Below are positions 8,487-19,526 of a stretch of DNA of 64,000 nucleotides, piece by piece. A model generated the notes under the pieces. It was not told where the DNA came from and did no database searches. It worked only from the letters and a program-made list of their open reading frames with translations. The DNA comes from Neisseria sp. Marseille-Q6792. Its GTDB lineage: Bacteria > Pseudomonadota > Gammaproteobacteria > Burkholderiales > Neisseriaceae. How positions within the stretch are numbered: position 1 is the stretch's first letter; the number at the start of each line of letters is the position of its first letter. A program made the translations under genes and the position numbers. The stretch lies in the NCBI RefSeq assembly GCF_943181435.1, contig NZ_OW969598.1:186001-250000 (forward strand), given 5' to 3'.

Positions 8487-9101
8487 ATGGAAAATAATGC
8501 GGTCGGGTTGGAAATCGAAAGTTATCCGTTCGATCCCGTTTTGCCGAACGGGGCATCGGTCATGATGATGGGGACGTTTCCGCCCAAGGAAGATAAACGC
8601 GCGATGCAGTTTCATTATCCGAATTTCCAAAACGATATGTGGCGCGTTTACGGGCTGGTGTTTTTTAACGATGCGGCGCATTTTCAGATGCCGTCTGAAA
8701 AAGCATTCGACGGATGCAGGATAAGGGATTTCCTGAACAGGGCGGGGATAGCGTCCTGTCCGACCGTGTTGAAGGCAGCAAGGGAACACGGCAATGCGTC
8801 CGACAAGTTTTTAAAGGTAGTCGAAACCGTGGATTTGGCGGCGGTGTTGGCAAAAATACCCCGGTGCCGCCATATTTGTACGACGGGCGGCAAGGCGACG
8901 GAAATCCTGCTCGATATTCAGGGCGGCGGCATCAAAATGCCGAAAACGAGCGAAACCGTGCCGTTTCCGTTTGCCGGACGGGATTTGACCCTGACCCGCC
9001 TGCCTTCGACTTCGCGCGCTTATCCTTTGAGTTTGGCGAAAAAAGCGGCGGCGTATCGGGCGTTTTTCGAAATGGCAGGCTTGTGTGAAAAGCAGTTATA
9101 A
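8487..9101 (+). CDS. Uracil-DNA glycosylase family protein
   Basis: The 204-residue protein shows MMMGTFPPKED followed by FHYPNFQNDMWRV near residues 19-50, a pattern like the GSFP...N.FW segment of mismatch-type uracil-DNA glycosylases. A later ICTTGGKATEIL and a C-terminal LPSTSRAYP fit the second glycosylase motif. It would remove damaged or mismatched bases, but the substrate is not certain. I use the ATG at 8487, with a G-run ending 4 bases upstream; an ATG at 8475 is possible. Its stop is followed by an uptake word split from its partner by a Correia element. Confidence 0.68.
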   Translation: MENNAVGLEIESYPFDPVLPNGASVMMMGTFPPKEDKRAMQFHYPNFQNDMWRVYGLVFFNDAAHFQMPSEKAFDGCRIRDFLNRAGIASCPTVLKAAREHGNASDKFLKVVETVDLAAVLAKIPRCRHICTTGGKATEILLDIQGGGIKMPKTSETVPFPFAGRDLTLTRLPSTSRAYPLSLAKKAAAYRAFFEMAGLCEKQL

Positions 9102-9139
9102 TTGCCGACAATTTCCCGTTCAGACGGCATTTTGAAAAA

Positions 9140-9294
9140 TATAGTGGATTAACAAAAATCAGGACAAGGCGACGAAGCCGCAGACAGTACAGATAGTACG
9201 GAACCGATTCACTTGGTGCTTCAGCACCTTAGAGAATCGTTCTCTTTGAGCTAAGGCGAGGCAACGCCGTACTGGTTTTTGTTAATCCACTATA
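9140..9294. repeat. Correia repeat enclosed element, full length (155 bp)
   Basis: The element is bounded by inverted TATAGTGGATTAAC and GTTAATCCACTATA. It carries the usual inner text, including the GTGCTTCAGCAC hairpin and the IHF-site region. It lies between two opposed uptake words (9119-9130 and 9299-9308), upstream of trpB. Correia ends can supply promoters, so it may affect trpB expression. Confidence 0.93.
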
Positions 9295-9307
9295 AATTGC
9301 CGTCTGA

Positions 9308-10537
<1,230 letters not shown>

Positions 10538-10556
10538 CCTTGTCCGTCTGATAAAA

Positions 10557-10592
10557 ATGCCGTCTGAAGCTTGGTTTCAGACGGCATTTTTA
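10557..10592 (+). terminator. Inverted uptake-sequence terminator after trpB
   Basis: ATGCCGTCTGAA and TTCAGACGGCAT form a 12-bp stem with an 7-8-nt loop followed by a T-run. Confidence 0.85.
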
Positions 10593-10605
10593 CGGATTTT
10601 CCTTT

Positions 10606-12888
10606 ATGACGGCTTTTCTGATTTGCTTTATTATCCGTTTATTTTTGAAATATCGGGGGTGGGGAGACGTGTTCCGTCGTTGGTTTTTGCCGTGTTGGGT
10701 CGTCGGCGTGGCGGCTTCGTTCGCACTGCCGGTTGTACCGCATTGGCCGTTTTGGTTGGCGGCTTTTGCGGTTTTTGCTGTGTCTGCAAGGTGGTTTGGA
10801 TTTGCCGGTTTGATGTTGTGTGTTTTGGCGGGTGCTGCCTACGGTGTGTTCAGGACGGAGGCGGCATTGTCTTCCCAATGGCGGGCAGAGGCGGTTTCGG
10901 GTGTGCCGTTGACGGTGGAAGTGGCGGATATGCCGAGGTCGGACGGGCGGCGCGTGCAGTTTGCGGCAAAGGCTGTGGACAGCGGTGGTCGGACGTTTGA
11001 TTTGCTGCTGTCGGACTACAAACGGCGCGAATGGGCGGTCGGGAGCAGATGGCGGATAACGGCACGTGTGCACCCTGTCGTAGGAGAATTGAACCTTAGG
11101 GGGCTGAACCGTGAGGCGTGGGCATTATCCAACGGGATAGGCGGCGCGGGGACGGTCGGTGCGGACAGGGTTTTGCTGCATGACGGAAGCGGTTGGGGGA
11201 TTGCGGTTTGGCGCAGCCGCATCAGCCGAAATTGGCGGCAGGCGGATGCGGACGGTGGGCTTTCAGACGGCATCGGGCTGATGCGCGCGTTGAGCGTGGG
11301 CGAACAGTCGGCATTGCGCCCCGAATTGTGGCAGGCGTTCCGACCGTTGGGACTGACGCATCTGGTCAGTATTTCGGGTTTGCACGTTACGATGGTGGCG
11401 GTGCTGTTTGCGTGGCTGGCGAAGCGGCTGCTTGCCTGTTCCCCGCGCCTTCCCGCCCGGCCGCGCGTGTGGGTTTTGGCGGCGGGGTGTGCAGGCGCGC
11501 TGTTTTACGCGCTGCTTGCCGGTTTTTCCGTGCCGACGCAGCGCAGCGTTTTGATGTTGGCGGCGTTTGCGTGGGCGTGGCGCAGGGGAAGACTGTCGGC
11601 GTGGGCAACGTGGTGGCAGGCGTTGGCGGCGGTGCTGCTGTTCGACCCTTTGGCGGTCTTGGGTGTGGGAACTTGGCTGTCTTTCGGTTTGGTGGCGGCC
11701 CTGATATGGGCGTGTTCGGGGCGTTTGCACGAGGGGAAACGGCAAACTGCTTTGCGCGGGCAGTGGGCGGCTTCGGTGTTGTCGTTGGTTTTGCTCGGTT
11801 ATCTGTTTGCTTCGCTGCCTTTGGTCAGCCCTTTGGTCAATGCGGTGGCGATTCCGTGGTTTTCTTGGGTGTTGACCCCGCTGGCGTTGCTGGGTTCGGT
11901 CGTGCCGTTTGCGCCTTTGCAACAGTTGGGGGCATTTTTGGCGGAATACACTTTGCGGTTTTTGGTGTGGCTTGCCGATGTGTCGCCCGAGTTTGCCGTT
12001 GCCTCCGCACCTTTGCCGCTGCTGGTGTTGGCGGTGTGTGCCGCTTTGCTGTTGTTGCTGCCGCGCGGCTTGGGTTTGCGTCCGTGGGCGGTGTTGCTGT
12101 TGGCAGGGTTTGTGTTTTACCGTCCGCCCAGCGTGCCGGAAAATGAGGCTGCGGTTACGGTTTGGGATGCGGGGCAGGGTTTGTCGGTGTCGGTTCAGAC
12201 GGCAAATCATCATCTTTTGTTTGACACCGGAACTGCATTGGCGGCACAGACGGGGATTGTGCCGAGCCTGAATGCGGCGGGTGTCCGCCGTTTGGATAAG
12301 CTGGTTCTGTCGCATCACGACAGCGACCACGACGGCGGTTTTCAGGCAGTCGGCAAGATACCGAACGGCGGGATTTATGCCGGACAGCCGGAATTTTATG
12401 AGGGGGCGCGGCATTGTGCGGAACAGCGTTGGCAATGGGACGGCGTAGATTTCGAGTTTTTGAGGCCGTCTGAACGCAAAAACATCGATGATAATGGGAA
12501 AAGTTGTGTTTTGCGTGTTGTGGCTGGTGGTGCGGCACTACTGGTAACGGGCGATTTGGATACGAAGGGCGAGGCGGAGTTGGTTAAAAAATACGGCTCA
12601 AACCTGTACAGCCAGGTTTTGGTTTTGGGACATCACGGCAGCAATACGTCCTCGTCGGGCGTGTTCCTCAATGCCGTCTCGCCCGAATATGCCGTTGCTT
12701 CAAGCGGTTATGCCAACGCCTACAAACATCCGACCGAAGCGGTACAGAACCGTGTCCGCGCACACGGCATCAAGTTGTTGCGGACGGATTTGTCGGGCGC
12801 GCTGCAATTCGGCTTGGGACGCGGCGGCGTGAAGGCTCAACGTTTGAGAGGGTATAAATTCTATTGGCAGAAAAAACCGTTTGAGTGA
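10606..12888 (+). CDS. comEC: DNA uptake channel protein ComEC/Rec2
   Basis: ComEC forms the inner-membrane channel that carries single-stranded DNA into the cytoplasm during transformation (ComA in Neisseria). The 760-residue protein has N-terminal membrane segments, a soluble DUF4131-like section, the competence domain core (SISGLHVTMVAVLF, then many membrane segments to about residue 520), and a C-terminal metallo-beta-lactamase-like domain with SHHDSDHDGG near residues 568-577 and GHHGSNTSSSG. The start is uncertain because the ribosome site before 10606 is weak. Its presence fits an organism that takes up DNA carrying the repeated uptake word. Confidence 0.93.
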   Translation: MTAFLICFIIRLFLKYRGWGDVFRRWFLPCWVVGVAASFALPVVPHWPFWLAAFAVFAVSARWFGFAGLMLCVLAGAAYGVFRTEAALSSQWRAEAVSGVPLTVEVADMPRSDGRRVQFAAKAVDSGGRTFDLLLSDYKRREWAVGSRWRITARVHPVVGELNLRGLNREAWALSNGIGGAGTVGADRVLLHDGSGWGIAVWRSRISRNWRQADADGGLSDGIGLMRALSVGEQSALRPELWQAFRPLGLTHLVSISGLHVTMVAVLFAWLAKRLLACSPRLPARPRVWVLAAGCAGALFYALLAGFSVPTQRSVLMLAAFAWAWRRGRLSAWATWWQALAAVLLFDPLAVLGVGTWLSFGLVAALIWACSGRLHEGKRQTALRGQWAASVLSLVLLGYLFASLPLVSPLVNAVAIPWFSWVLTPLALLGSVVPFAPLQQLGAFLAEYTLRFLVWLADVSPEFAVASAPLPLLVLAVCAALLLLLPRGLGLRPWAVLLLAGFVFYRPPSVPENEAAVTVWDAGQGLSVSVQTANHHLLFDTGTALAAQTGIVPSLNAAGVRRLDKLVLSHHDSDHDGGFQAVGKIPNGGIYAGQPEFYEGARHCAEQRWQWDGVDFEFLRPSERKNIDDNGKSCVLRVVAGGAALLVTGDLDTKGEAELVKKYGSNLYSQVLVLGHHGSNTSSSGVFLNAVSPEYAVASSGYANAYKHPTEAVQNRVRAHGIKLLRTDLSGALQFGLGRGGVKAQRLRGYKFYWQKKPFE

Positions 12889-12890
12889 AT

Positions 12891-13190
12891 GGGAAGGCTG
12901 GTGCCGGAACGGAAAATGTCGTCTAAAAGGACTTCAGACGGCATTTTGGCGTTAACGCCGGTTCGTGCCGGCAAGGCATATCGTTTGATTTTCAGTGTGC
13001 GTCAAAAACAGAAAGGGCGTTGCCGTTAACGGTAGGGAGAACCGTTGGGTGAGCGGAAAGGTTTGCGCCGGAACATAAAATGCCGTCTGAAACGGATTCA
13101 GACGGCATTTCGAGGATGGGCTTAATGCCAGTAACGCCACCAAGGCATATCGTCGGGCTGCCAGGCGTGCGTCAAAAACGGGCTTTTCGG
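12891..13190. repeat. Imperfect tandem duplication of the bamD 3' end and its terminator
   Basis: The stretch 12891-13025 resembles 13056-13190 in order: a GGAA...GCCGGAAC block, an uptake-word hairpin (imperfect in the first copy), and a CAAGGCATATCGT...GTGCGTCAAAAAC block. In the second copy that last block is the coding end of bamD. The first copy is a degraded non-coding duplicate. Confidence 0.65.
13080..13108 (-). terminator. Inverted uptake-sequence terminator after bamD
   Basis: ATGCCGTCTGAA, five bases, then TTCAGACGGCAT. It lies just past the bamD stop and faces the comEC end as well. Confidence 0.8.
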
Positions 13191-13925
13191 AAAGTTGGCT
13201 TCCAAAACGCGGTGTGTGTCGGCGGCAAGCTGGGGCTTGTCCAACTTCTTGTAGGCAAGTTCCAATATGGCCAGTGATTCTTCGACATAGCGTGTATTTT
13301 GATAGCTGCCGATAATTTTTTGGGCGCGGTTGGCGGCGGCGATATATGCGCCGCGTTTCATGTAGTAACGCGCTACCGACATTTCATTGCCGCCCAAAGC
13401 ATCGACCAGTTTGACCATGCGTGCGGTCGCATCGGCGGCGTATTTGCTGTTCGGGAAGCGTTGGACGAGTTCCGCAAAGGCCTGATACGCTTCGCGGTTG
13501 GCTTTCGGGTCGCGGTCGGACCAGTCTTGCGAGGCCAGCTTGTTCAAGAAAGACTGATCTTCGTTGAACAGTACCAAACCGCGCAGGTACAGCGCGTAGT
13601 CCATATTCGGGTGTTGAGGGTGAAGTCGGCGGAAGCGGTCAATGGCGGCCAGCGCCTTATCCTTCTCATCGTCTTTATAGTAGGCGTATGCCGTATCCAG
13701 TTGGGATTGCTGGGCATGGCGGCTGGTAGGGAAGCGCGATTCCAAGATTTCGTATAATTTGACAGCTCGCGTATAATTGCTGCTGTTCAGCTCGTCCTGG
13801 GCTTCGGCATAGAGTTTTTCCACACTCCAGTCTTGGGTAATCTGGGCATCTTTATCTACCGTACCTTTGGTGGCACAGGCACTCAGTGCCAAACCTAATG
13901 AAACCGTTAAAAGAATTTTTTTCAT
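13122..13925 (-). CDS. bamD: Outer membrane assembly lipoprotein BamD (ComL)
   Basis: BamD is the essential lipoprotein of the BAM complex that inserts beta-barrel proteins into the outer membrane; in Neisseria it was described as ComL because of its effect on competence. The 267-residue protein has a lipoprotein signal peptide (LGLALSACATKG, Cys at residue 17) and TPR-like repeats across about residues 30-240. It ends DDMPWWRYWH. Its start codon overlaps the start of the divergent rluD by two bases, so each promoter lies inside the other gene. Confidence 0.95.
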   Translation of the reverse strand: MKKILLTVSLGLALSACATKGTVDKDAQITQDWSVEKLYAEAQDELNSSNYTRAVKLYEILESRFPTSRHAQQSQLDTAYAYYKDDEKDKALAAIDRFRRLHPQHPNMDYALYLRGLVLFNEDQSFLNKLASQDWSDRDPKANREAYQAFAELVQRFPNSKYAADATARMVKLVDALGGNEMSVARYYMKRGAYIAAANRAQKIIGSYQNTRYVEESLAILELAYKKLDKPQLAADTHRVLEANFPKSPFLTHAWQPDDMPWWRYWH

Positions 13926-15048
13926 GCAGAATACTTCCTTTGATAATGAATCCGATTATAGCGATGATTCAGACTTTGTGTCAGCCCCGGAAACCGAAAA
14001 CTGTATTTGTCTGACTGTTCCGCTCGAGCTTGCCGGCGGGCGGTTGGATGCGGTATTGGCAAAACTTCTGCCAGACTATTCGCGCAGCCGGTTGACATCA
14101 TGGATTAGAGAAGGCGCGGTTATTGTAAACGATAAACCTTCGCAACCCAAAGACAAAATGATAGGCGGTGAGCAAATCCGTGTAACCGTCCGTCCGAGTG
14201 AGGAAAATCTGGCGTTTGTTCCAGAGCCTATGGCTTTGGACATCGTCTACGAAGACGATACCGTCATCGTCGTCAACAAACCGGCCGGACTGGTGGTGCA
14301 TCCGGCGGCGGGCAACTGGACGGGGACGCTGCTCAACGGTCTGTTGGCGCATTGCCCCGAGCTGTCCCAAATTCCGCGCGCGGGCATCGTCCACCGTCTC
14401 GACAAGGAAACCAGCGGGCTGATGGTGGTTGCCAAAACCCTGCCGGCGCAAAATTCCCTTGTGCGGCAGCTTCAGGAACGCACGGTCAAACGCATCTACC
14501 GCGCCGTCGCCAACGGCATCGTCCCCTTTGACGGTAAAATCGAAACCCAAATCGGACGCGATCCGCACAACCGCCTGAAAATGGCAGTCGTCAAATTCGG
14601 CGGCAAACCAGCCGTTACCCACGTCAAAGTGTTGGAACGCTATCTTGCCCACAGCTATATCGAATGTTCGCTCGAAACGGGCAGGACGCACCAAATCCGC
14701 GTCCATATGCGCGAGGCCAACCATCCTCTTGCCGCCGACCCGGTTTACGGCAACCTGCGCCATCCCTGCAGCGAACCGGTGAAAGAAGCCGTTAAAAGTC
14801 TGGGCGCGCGTCAGGCATTGCACGCCTACCGCTTAAGTTTCACTCATCCGGAAAGCAGCGAAACCGTTTCGTTTGAAGCACCGATTCCAAACGACATATA
14901 CCATTTGTTGTCCGTCCTCCGTCTTGAAGCCGGTTTGGATTCGTCTTTGAGCAATGAAGAGGAATGGCAGGACAAACTCGGCGCGGACGACGATAACGAT
15001 TGGAACGAAGACGACTACGATGTCGAAGTGGTTTATGTAAGGGAGTGA
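13924..15048 (+). CDS. rluD: 23S rRNA pseudouridine synthase RluD
   Basis: RluD makes pseudouridines in helix 69 of 23S rRNA. The protein of 374 residues has an acidic N-terminal tail (residues 1-30), an S4 RNA-binding domain (LAGGRLDAVL through NDKPSQPKD), and a catalytic domain with IVHRLDKETSGL near residues 156-167 holding the catalytic Asp. The C-terminus carries an unusual acidic tail (DDDNDWNEDDYDVE). I use the ATG at 13924, which overlaps the bamD start on the other strand; a GTG about 18 codons later is an alternative. A nested hairpin terminator follows. Confidence 0.9.
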   Translation: MQNTSFDNESDYSDDSDFVSAPETENCICLTVPLELAGGRLDAVLAKLLPDYSRSRLTSWIREGAVIVNDKPSQPKDKMIGGEQIRVTVRPSEENLAFVPEPMALDIVYEDDTVIVVNKPAGLVVHPAAGNWTGTLLNGLLAHCPELSQIPRAGIVHRLDKETSGLMVVAKTLPAQNSLVRQLQERTVKRIYRAVANGIVPFDGKIETQIGRDPHNRLKMAVVKFGGKPAVTHVKVLERYLAHSYIECSLETGRTHQIRVHMREANHPLAADPVYGNLRHPCSEPVKEAVKSLGARQALHAYRLSFTHPESSETVSFEAPIPNDIYHLLSVLRLEAGLDSSLSNEEEWQDKLGADDDNDWNEDDYDVEVVYVRE

Positions 15049-15127
15049 GGCGGCTTGAAAGGCGGGACGAACGCAGGCAGCCGAACCGGAGCAGCCGGGC
15101 AATCGTCCCCGCCAATTTCAAACAAAG

Positions 15128-15183
15128 GCCGTCTGAAGGGGCAGGGCGGAAACCGCCGGTTTCGTTTGCCCCGTTCAGACGGC
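15128..15183. terminator. Bidirectional nested hairpin between rluD and the symporter gene
   Basis: GCCGTCTGAA and TTCAGACGGC pair outside an inner GGGGCA...TGCCCC pair. The structure separates two converging genes and can serve both. Confidence 0.8.
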
Positions 15184-15200
15184 ATTATGATAAAAGGCGT

Positions 15201-16196
<996 letters not shown>

Positions 16197-16231
16197 TTAA
16201 CCCTAATTTGCAAAATGACCGTGCCTAAACA

Positions 16232-16269
16232 ATGCCGTCTGAAAGTGGAGATTGGTTTTCAGACGGCAT
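16232..16269. terminator. Inverted uptake-sequence hairpin
   Basis: ATGCCGTCTGAA and TTCAGACGGCAT form a perfect stem with a 14-nt loop upstream of the symporter gene. No coding region clearly ends here, so its main role may be DNA uptake. Confidence 0.55.
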
Positions 16270-16505
16270 CGCCCGAGAGGTGTCGGAAATGGACTTTATC
16301 CCCATTCCTTTTCGGTTGAAACCCGTCTGTTTATGGCGATAGAATCTAATCGGAGGGTAGTCTTGTTCGGGCAACACGCAGTGCGGTGCTTGATGTGCCA
16401 TCCCCTGTTGAAACATATAAAGCTCGGAGAAAGTATATAAGGGCATCATTCTTGCACCGGCAAGAATCCAAACCCGAACGTTTGAAAACAATCCCGAATC
16501 TCCGA

Positions 16506-16525
16506 ATTCCCGCCTGTGCGGGAAT
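16506..16525. repeat. dRS3 repeat
   Basis: ATTCCCGCCTGTGCGGGAAT fits the neisserial 20-bp dRS3 consensus ATTCCC-N8-GGGAAT. These repeats are targets for phage and rearrangement events. Confidence 0.85.
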
Positions 16526-16601
16526 GACGAAAAAACAAGCATCCATTTGCCCCGAAGGCAGTTAATCAACCCTTTCCGCCACACACCTATTCCAATATCC
16601 A

Positions 16602-17381
16602 ATGAAAACCATCACAGAAACCCTAAATCTTGCCCCGAAAGGCAAAAACTTCCTGACCGCCGATTGGCCCGCGCCCGCCAATGTGAAAACCCTGATTACC
16701 ACGCGCAACGGCGGCGTGAGCCAAGGTGCGTATCAGAGTTTGAACCTCGGTACGCACGTCGGCGACAATCCCGAAGCCGTGCGCCGCAACCGCGAAATCG
16801 TGCAACAGCAGGTCGGATTGCCCATTGCCTACCTCAATCAAATCCACAGCACCATTGTCGTCAATGCTGCCGAAGCATTGGACGGCACGCCCGATGCCGA
16901 CGCTTCCGTGGACGACACGGGCAAGGTTGCCTGTGCTGTCATGACTGCCGATTGCCTGCCTGTTTTGTTTTGCGACAGGGCGGGTACGGCGGTTGCCGCC
17001 GCACACGCGGGCTGGCGCGGTTTGGCGGGCGGCGTATTGCAAAACACCATTGCCGCGATGAAGGTTCCGCCCGTCGAAATTATGGCGTATCTCGGTCCCG
17101 CCATCAGTGCGGATGCGTTTGAAGTCGGACAGGATGTGTTTGATGCGTTCTGCACGCCCATGCCCGAAGCCGCCGCCGCATTTGAAGGCATAGGCGGCGG
17201 CAAATTCCTTGCCGACCTTTACGCGCTCGCCCGCCTGATTCTGAAGCGCGAAGGCGTGGGCGGCGTGTACGGCGGCACGCATTGTACGGTTTTGGAACGG
17301 GACACTTTCTTTTCCTACCGCCGCGACGGAGCAACGGGGCGTATGGCGAGCCTGATTTGGCTGGACGACAATGCCGTCTGA
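16602..17381 (+). CDS. pgeF: Peptidoglycan editing factor PgeF (laccase-domain, YfiH)
   Basis: PgeF-type proteins hydrolyse wrongly built muropeptide precursors in E. coli; the family was earlier called multicopper polyphenol oxidase. The 259-residue protein has the metal-site motifs: QIHST, TADCLPVLF and AHAGWRG, with a later GGTHCTV. These His and Cys residues form the active site of the family. Length is normal. The last codons and stop (NAV then TGA) are formed by an uptake word. lptE follows after about 50 bases. Confidence 0.9.
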   Translation: MKTITETLNLAPKGKNFLTADWPAPANVKTLITTRNGGVSQGAYQSLNLGTHVGDNPEAVRRNREIVQQQVGLPIAYLNQIHSTIVVNAAEALDGTPDADASVDDTGKVACAVMTADCLPVLFCDRAGTAVAAAHAGWRGLAGGVLQNTIAAMKVPPVEIMAYLGPAISADAFEVGQDVFDAFCTPMPEAAAAFEGIGGGKFLADLYALARLILKREGVGGVYGGTHCTVLERDTFFSYRRDGATGRMASLIWLDDNAV

Positions 17382-17432
17382 ACACGCCGCTGATATAATC
17401 TACCGACTTTGTGCTTTTGAGAAAGGCAAGCC

Positions 17433-17912
17433 ATGAACAAACTGTTTCTTACTGCCGCAGTGCTGATGCTGGGCGCGTGCGGTTTCCACCTGAAAGGTGC
17501 AGACGGCATTTCTCCGCCGCTGACCTACCGGAGCTGGCACATCGAAGGCGGACAGGCATTGCAGTTTCCTTTGGAAACCGCGCTGTATCAGGCTTCGGGC
17601 AGGGTGGACGATGCTGCCGGCGCGCAGATGACCCTGCGTATAGACAGCGTTTCCCAAAACAAGGAAACCTATACCATTACCCGTGCGGCAGTCATCAACG
17701 AATATCTTTTGATATTGACGGTTGAAGCGCAGGTATTGAAACGCGGCGAGCCGGTCGGCAAACCGATGACCGTGTCCGTCCGCCGCGTTCTTGCTTATGC
17801 CGACAACGAAATTTTGGGCAAACAGGAAGAAGAAGAAACCCTGTGGGCGGAAATGCGGCAGGATGCCGCCGAACAAATTGTCCGCCGCCTGACCTTTCTG
17901 AAGGCGGAATGA
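17433..17912 (+). CDS. lptE: LPS-assembly lipoprotein LptE
   Basis: LptE is the outer-membrane lipoprotein that plugs the LptD barrel and helps place lipooligosaccharide on the surface. The 159-residue protein begins MNKLFLTAAVLMLGACGFHL, with lipobox LGAC and Cys16 followed by the GFHLKG typical of LptE/RlpB. The rest has the expected small alpha/beta fold. The stop is one base before the GTG start of holA, the same lptE-holA order as in E. coli. Confidence 0.9.
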   Translation: MNKLFLTAAVLMLGACGFHLKGADGISPPLTYRSWHIEGGQALQFPLETALYQASGRVDDAAGAQMTLRIDSVSQNKETYTITRAAVINEYLLILTVEAQVLKRGEPVGKPMTVSVRRVLAYADNEILGKQEEEETLWAEMRQDAAEQIVRRLTFLKAE

Positions 17913-17913
17913 C

Positions 17914-18912
17914 GTGGTGGCACATATCGGACGCATCGATACGGACACGCCTTTGAAACCGCTGTACGTCATCCACGGCGAGGAAGAGCTGCTGCGTATC
18001 GAGGCATTGGACGCATTGAGGGCGGCGGCGAAGAAGCAGGGTTATCTCAACCGCGAAGCCTATACCGCCGATGCGTCTTTCGATTGGAACGAACTGCTGC
18101 AAACCGCAGGCAGTGCGGGTCTGTTTGCCGATTTGAAGCTGTTGGAACTGCATATCCCTAACGGCAAGCCCGGCAAAACCGGCGGCGAGGCGTTGCAGGA
18201 TTTTGCCGCCCGACTGCCGGAAGATACGGTAACGCTGGTTTTGCTGCCCAAACTGGAGAAAACCCAGCTCCAGTCCAAATGGTTTGCCGCATTGGCGGCA
18301 AAGGGGGAAGTGTGGGAAGCCAAACCGGTCGGCGCGGCGACCTTGCCCCAATGGATACGCGGACGGCTGGACAAAATCGGTTTGGGTATCGAGGCAGACG
18401 CATTGGCACTGTTTGCCGAGCGCGTGGAAGGCAATCTGTTGGCGGCACGTCAGGAAATCGACAAGCTCGCGCTGCTGTATCCGAAAGGGCATACCGTCAA
18501 TATCGATGAGGCGCAAACCGCCGTTGCCAATGTTGCTCGCTTTGACGTTTTTCAGCTTGCCGGCGCATGGATGAAGGGTGATGTGCCGCGCGTATGCAGG
18601 TTGTTGGACGGATTGCAGGAGGAAGGCGAAGAACCGGTACTGTTGCTGTGGGCGGTAGCCGAAGACATCAGGACGCTGATCCGTCTGGCTGCTTCCTTAA
18701 AACAGGGGCAGAGTGTCCAATCCGTCCGCAACAGCCTCAGGCTTTGGGGCGACAAGCAGACGCTCGCACCGCTTGCGGTCAAGCGGATTTCCGTCGTCCG
18801 CCTGCTTGACGCGCTTAAAACCTGTGCCAAAATCGACAGGATTATCAAAGGTGCGGAAGAGGGCGACGCATGGACGGTATTCAAACGGCTTGTCGTGTCG
18901 CTGGCGGAATAA
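17914..18912 (+). CDS. holA: DNA polymerase III delta subunit
   Basis: HolA is the wrench subunit of the clamp loader; it binds the beta clamp and opens it with the DnaX protein. The 332-residue protein begins at GTG one base after the lptE stop (VAHIGRIDTDTPLKPLYVIHGEEELL), with the delta N-terminal LYVIHGEEELL pattern. The DNA pol III delta N-terminal fold is followed by a helical collar. The clamp-loader partner dnaX lies about 37 kb to the right. Confidence 0.9.
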   Translation: MVAHIGRIDTDTPLKPLYVIHGEEELLRIEALDALRAAAKKQGYLNREAYTADASFDWNELLQTAGSAGLFADLKLLELHIPNGKPGKTGGEALQDFAARLPEDTVTLVLLPKLEKTQLQSKWFAALAAKGEVWEAKPVGAATLPQWIRGRLDKIGLGIEADALALFAERVEGNLLAARQEIDKLALLYPKGHTVNIDEAQTAVANVARFDVFQLAGAWMKGDVPRVCRLLDGLQEEGEEPVLLLWAVAEDIRTLIRLAASLKQGQSVQSVRNSLRLWGDKQTLAPLAVKRISVVRLLDALKTCAKIDRIIKGAEEGDAWTVFKRLVVSLAE

Positions 18913-19032
18913 AGCGGCAATCCCTAAAATCCGAAAATACTGTAAAATACCGTTAATCCTGAAAAGTATTCACCAATCCGTCCGAAAACATTTCAGACGG
19001 CACGACCACCTCAATAAAGGAACATCAACCCT

Positions 19033-19452
19033 ATGGACAATAAGACCAAACTGCGCTTGGGCGGTCTGATTTTACTGACTACCGCCGTTTTAAGCCTCAT
19101 TATCGTATTGATTGTCGATTCCTGGCCGCTTGCCATCCTGCTTGCCGCCATCATCGTCGCTGCCGCCGCGGGCGGTTTTGTTTGGACCAGCCGCCGTCAG
19201 CAGCGTCTGTTTATCGAACGTCTGAAAAAATTCGACATTGATCCGGAAAAAGGCAAAGTCAATGAGGCCAACCTGCGCCGTATGTATCATAGCGGCGGAC
19301 AATACCAGAAGGATGTCGTTACTTTAATCTGCCTGTCGCAAAAATGTTCGGTTGACGAGGCGCATGCCATGTTCAAAAAACGTCCGTCTCGTCAGGAAAT
19401 CAACCAAATGGCGGCAAAACAGTCGCGCGGTCAGAAACGTCCGCACCGTTAA
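19033..19452 (+). CDS. Conserved two-TM membrane protein, unknown function
   Basis: The 139-residue protein has two close membrane segments (about 11-28 and 32-50) with a very short turn, then a basic soluble tail (RRQQRLFIERLKKFDID) that ends QSRGQKRPHR. I do not recognise a named family. The tail contains YHSGGQYQKDVVTLI and a helical CSVDEAHAMF section. It stands alone between holA and the RDD gene, with a hairpin terminator directly downstream. Confidence 0.7.
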   Translation: MDNKTKLRLGGLILLTTAVLSLIIVLIVDSWPLAILLAAIIVAAAAGGFVWTSRRQQRLFIERLKKFDIDPEKGKVNEANLRRMYHSGGQYQKDVVTLICLSQKCSVDEAHAMFKKRPSRQEINQMAAKQSRGQKRPHR

Positions 19453-19475
19453 TCGTCCGAGGCATATCTGTATGA

Positions 19476-19511
19476 ATGCCGTCTGAAACCCACCGGTGTT
19501 TCAGACGGCAT
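19476..19511 (+). terminator. Inverted uptake-sequence terminator
   Basis: ATGCCGTCTGAA and TTCAGACGGCAT, with a 12-nt loop, follow the two-TM protein gene. The RDD gene begins 15 bases beyond it. Confidence 0.75.
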
Positions 19512-19526
19512 ATTCCGACTGAAAAG

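Noticed and set aside
11263..12435. 390-codon leftward frame inside comEC
   Set aside because: Its Arg/Gln/His-rich text has no domain and mirrors the GC-rich comEC codons; comEC motifs are clear on the other strand.
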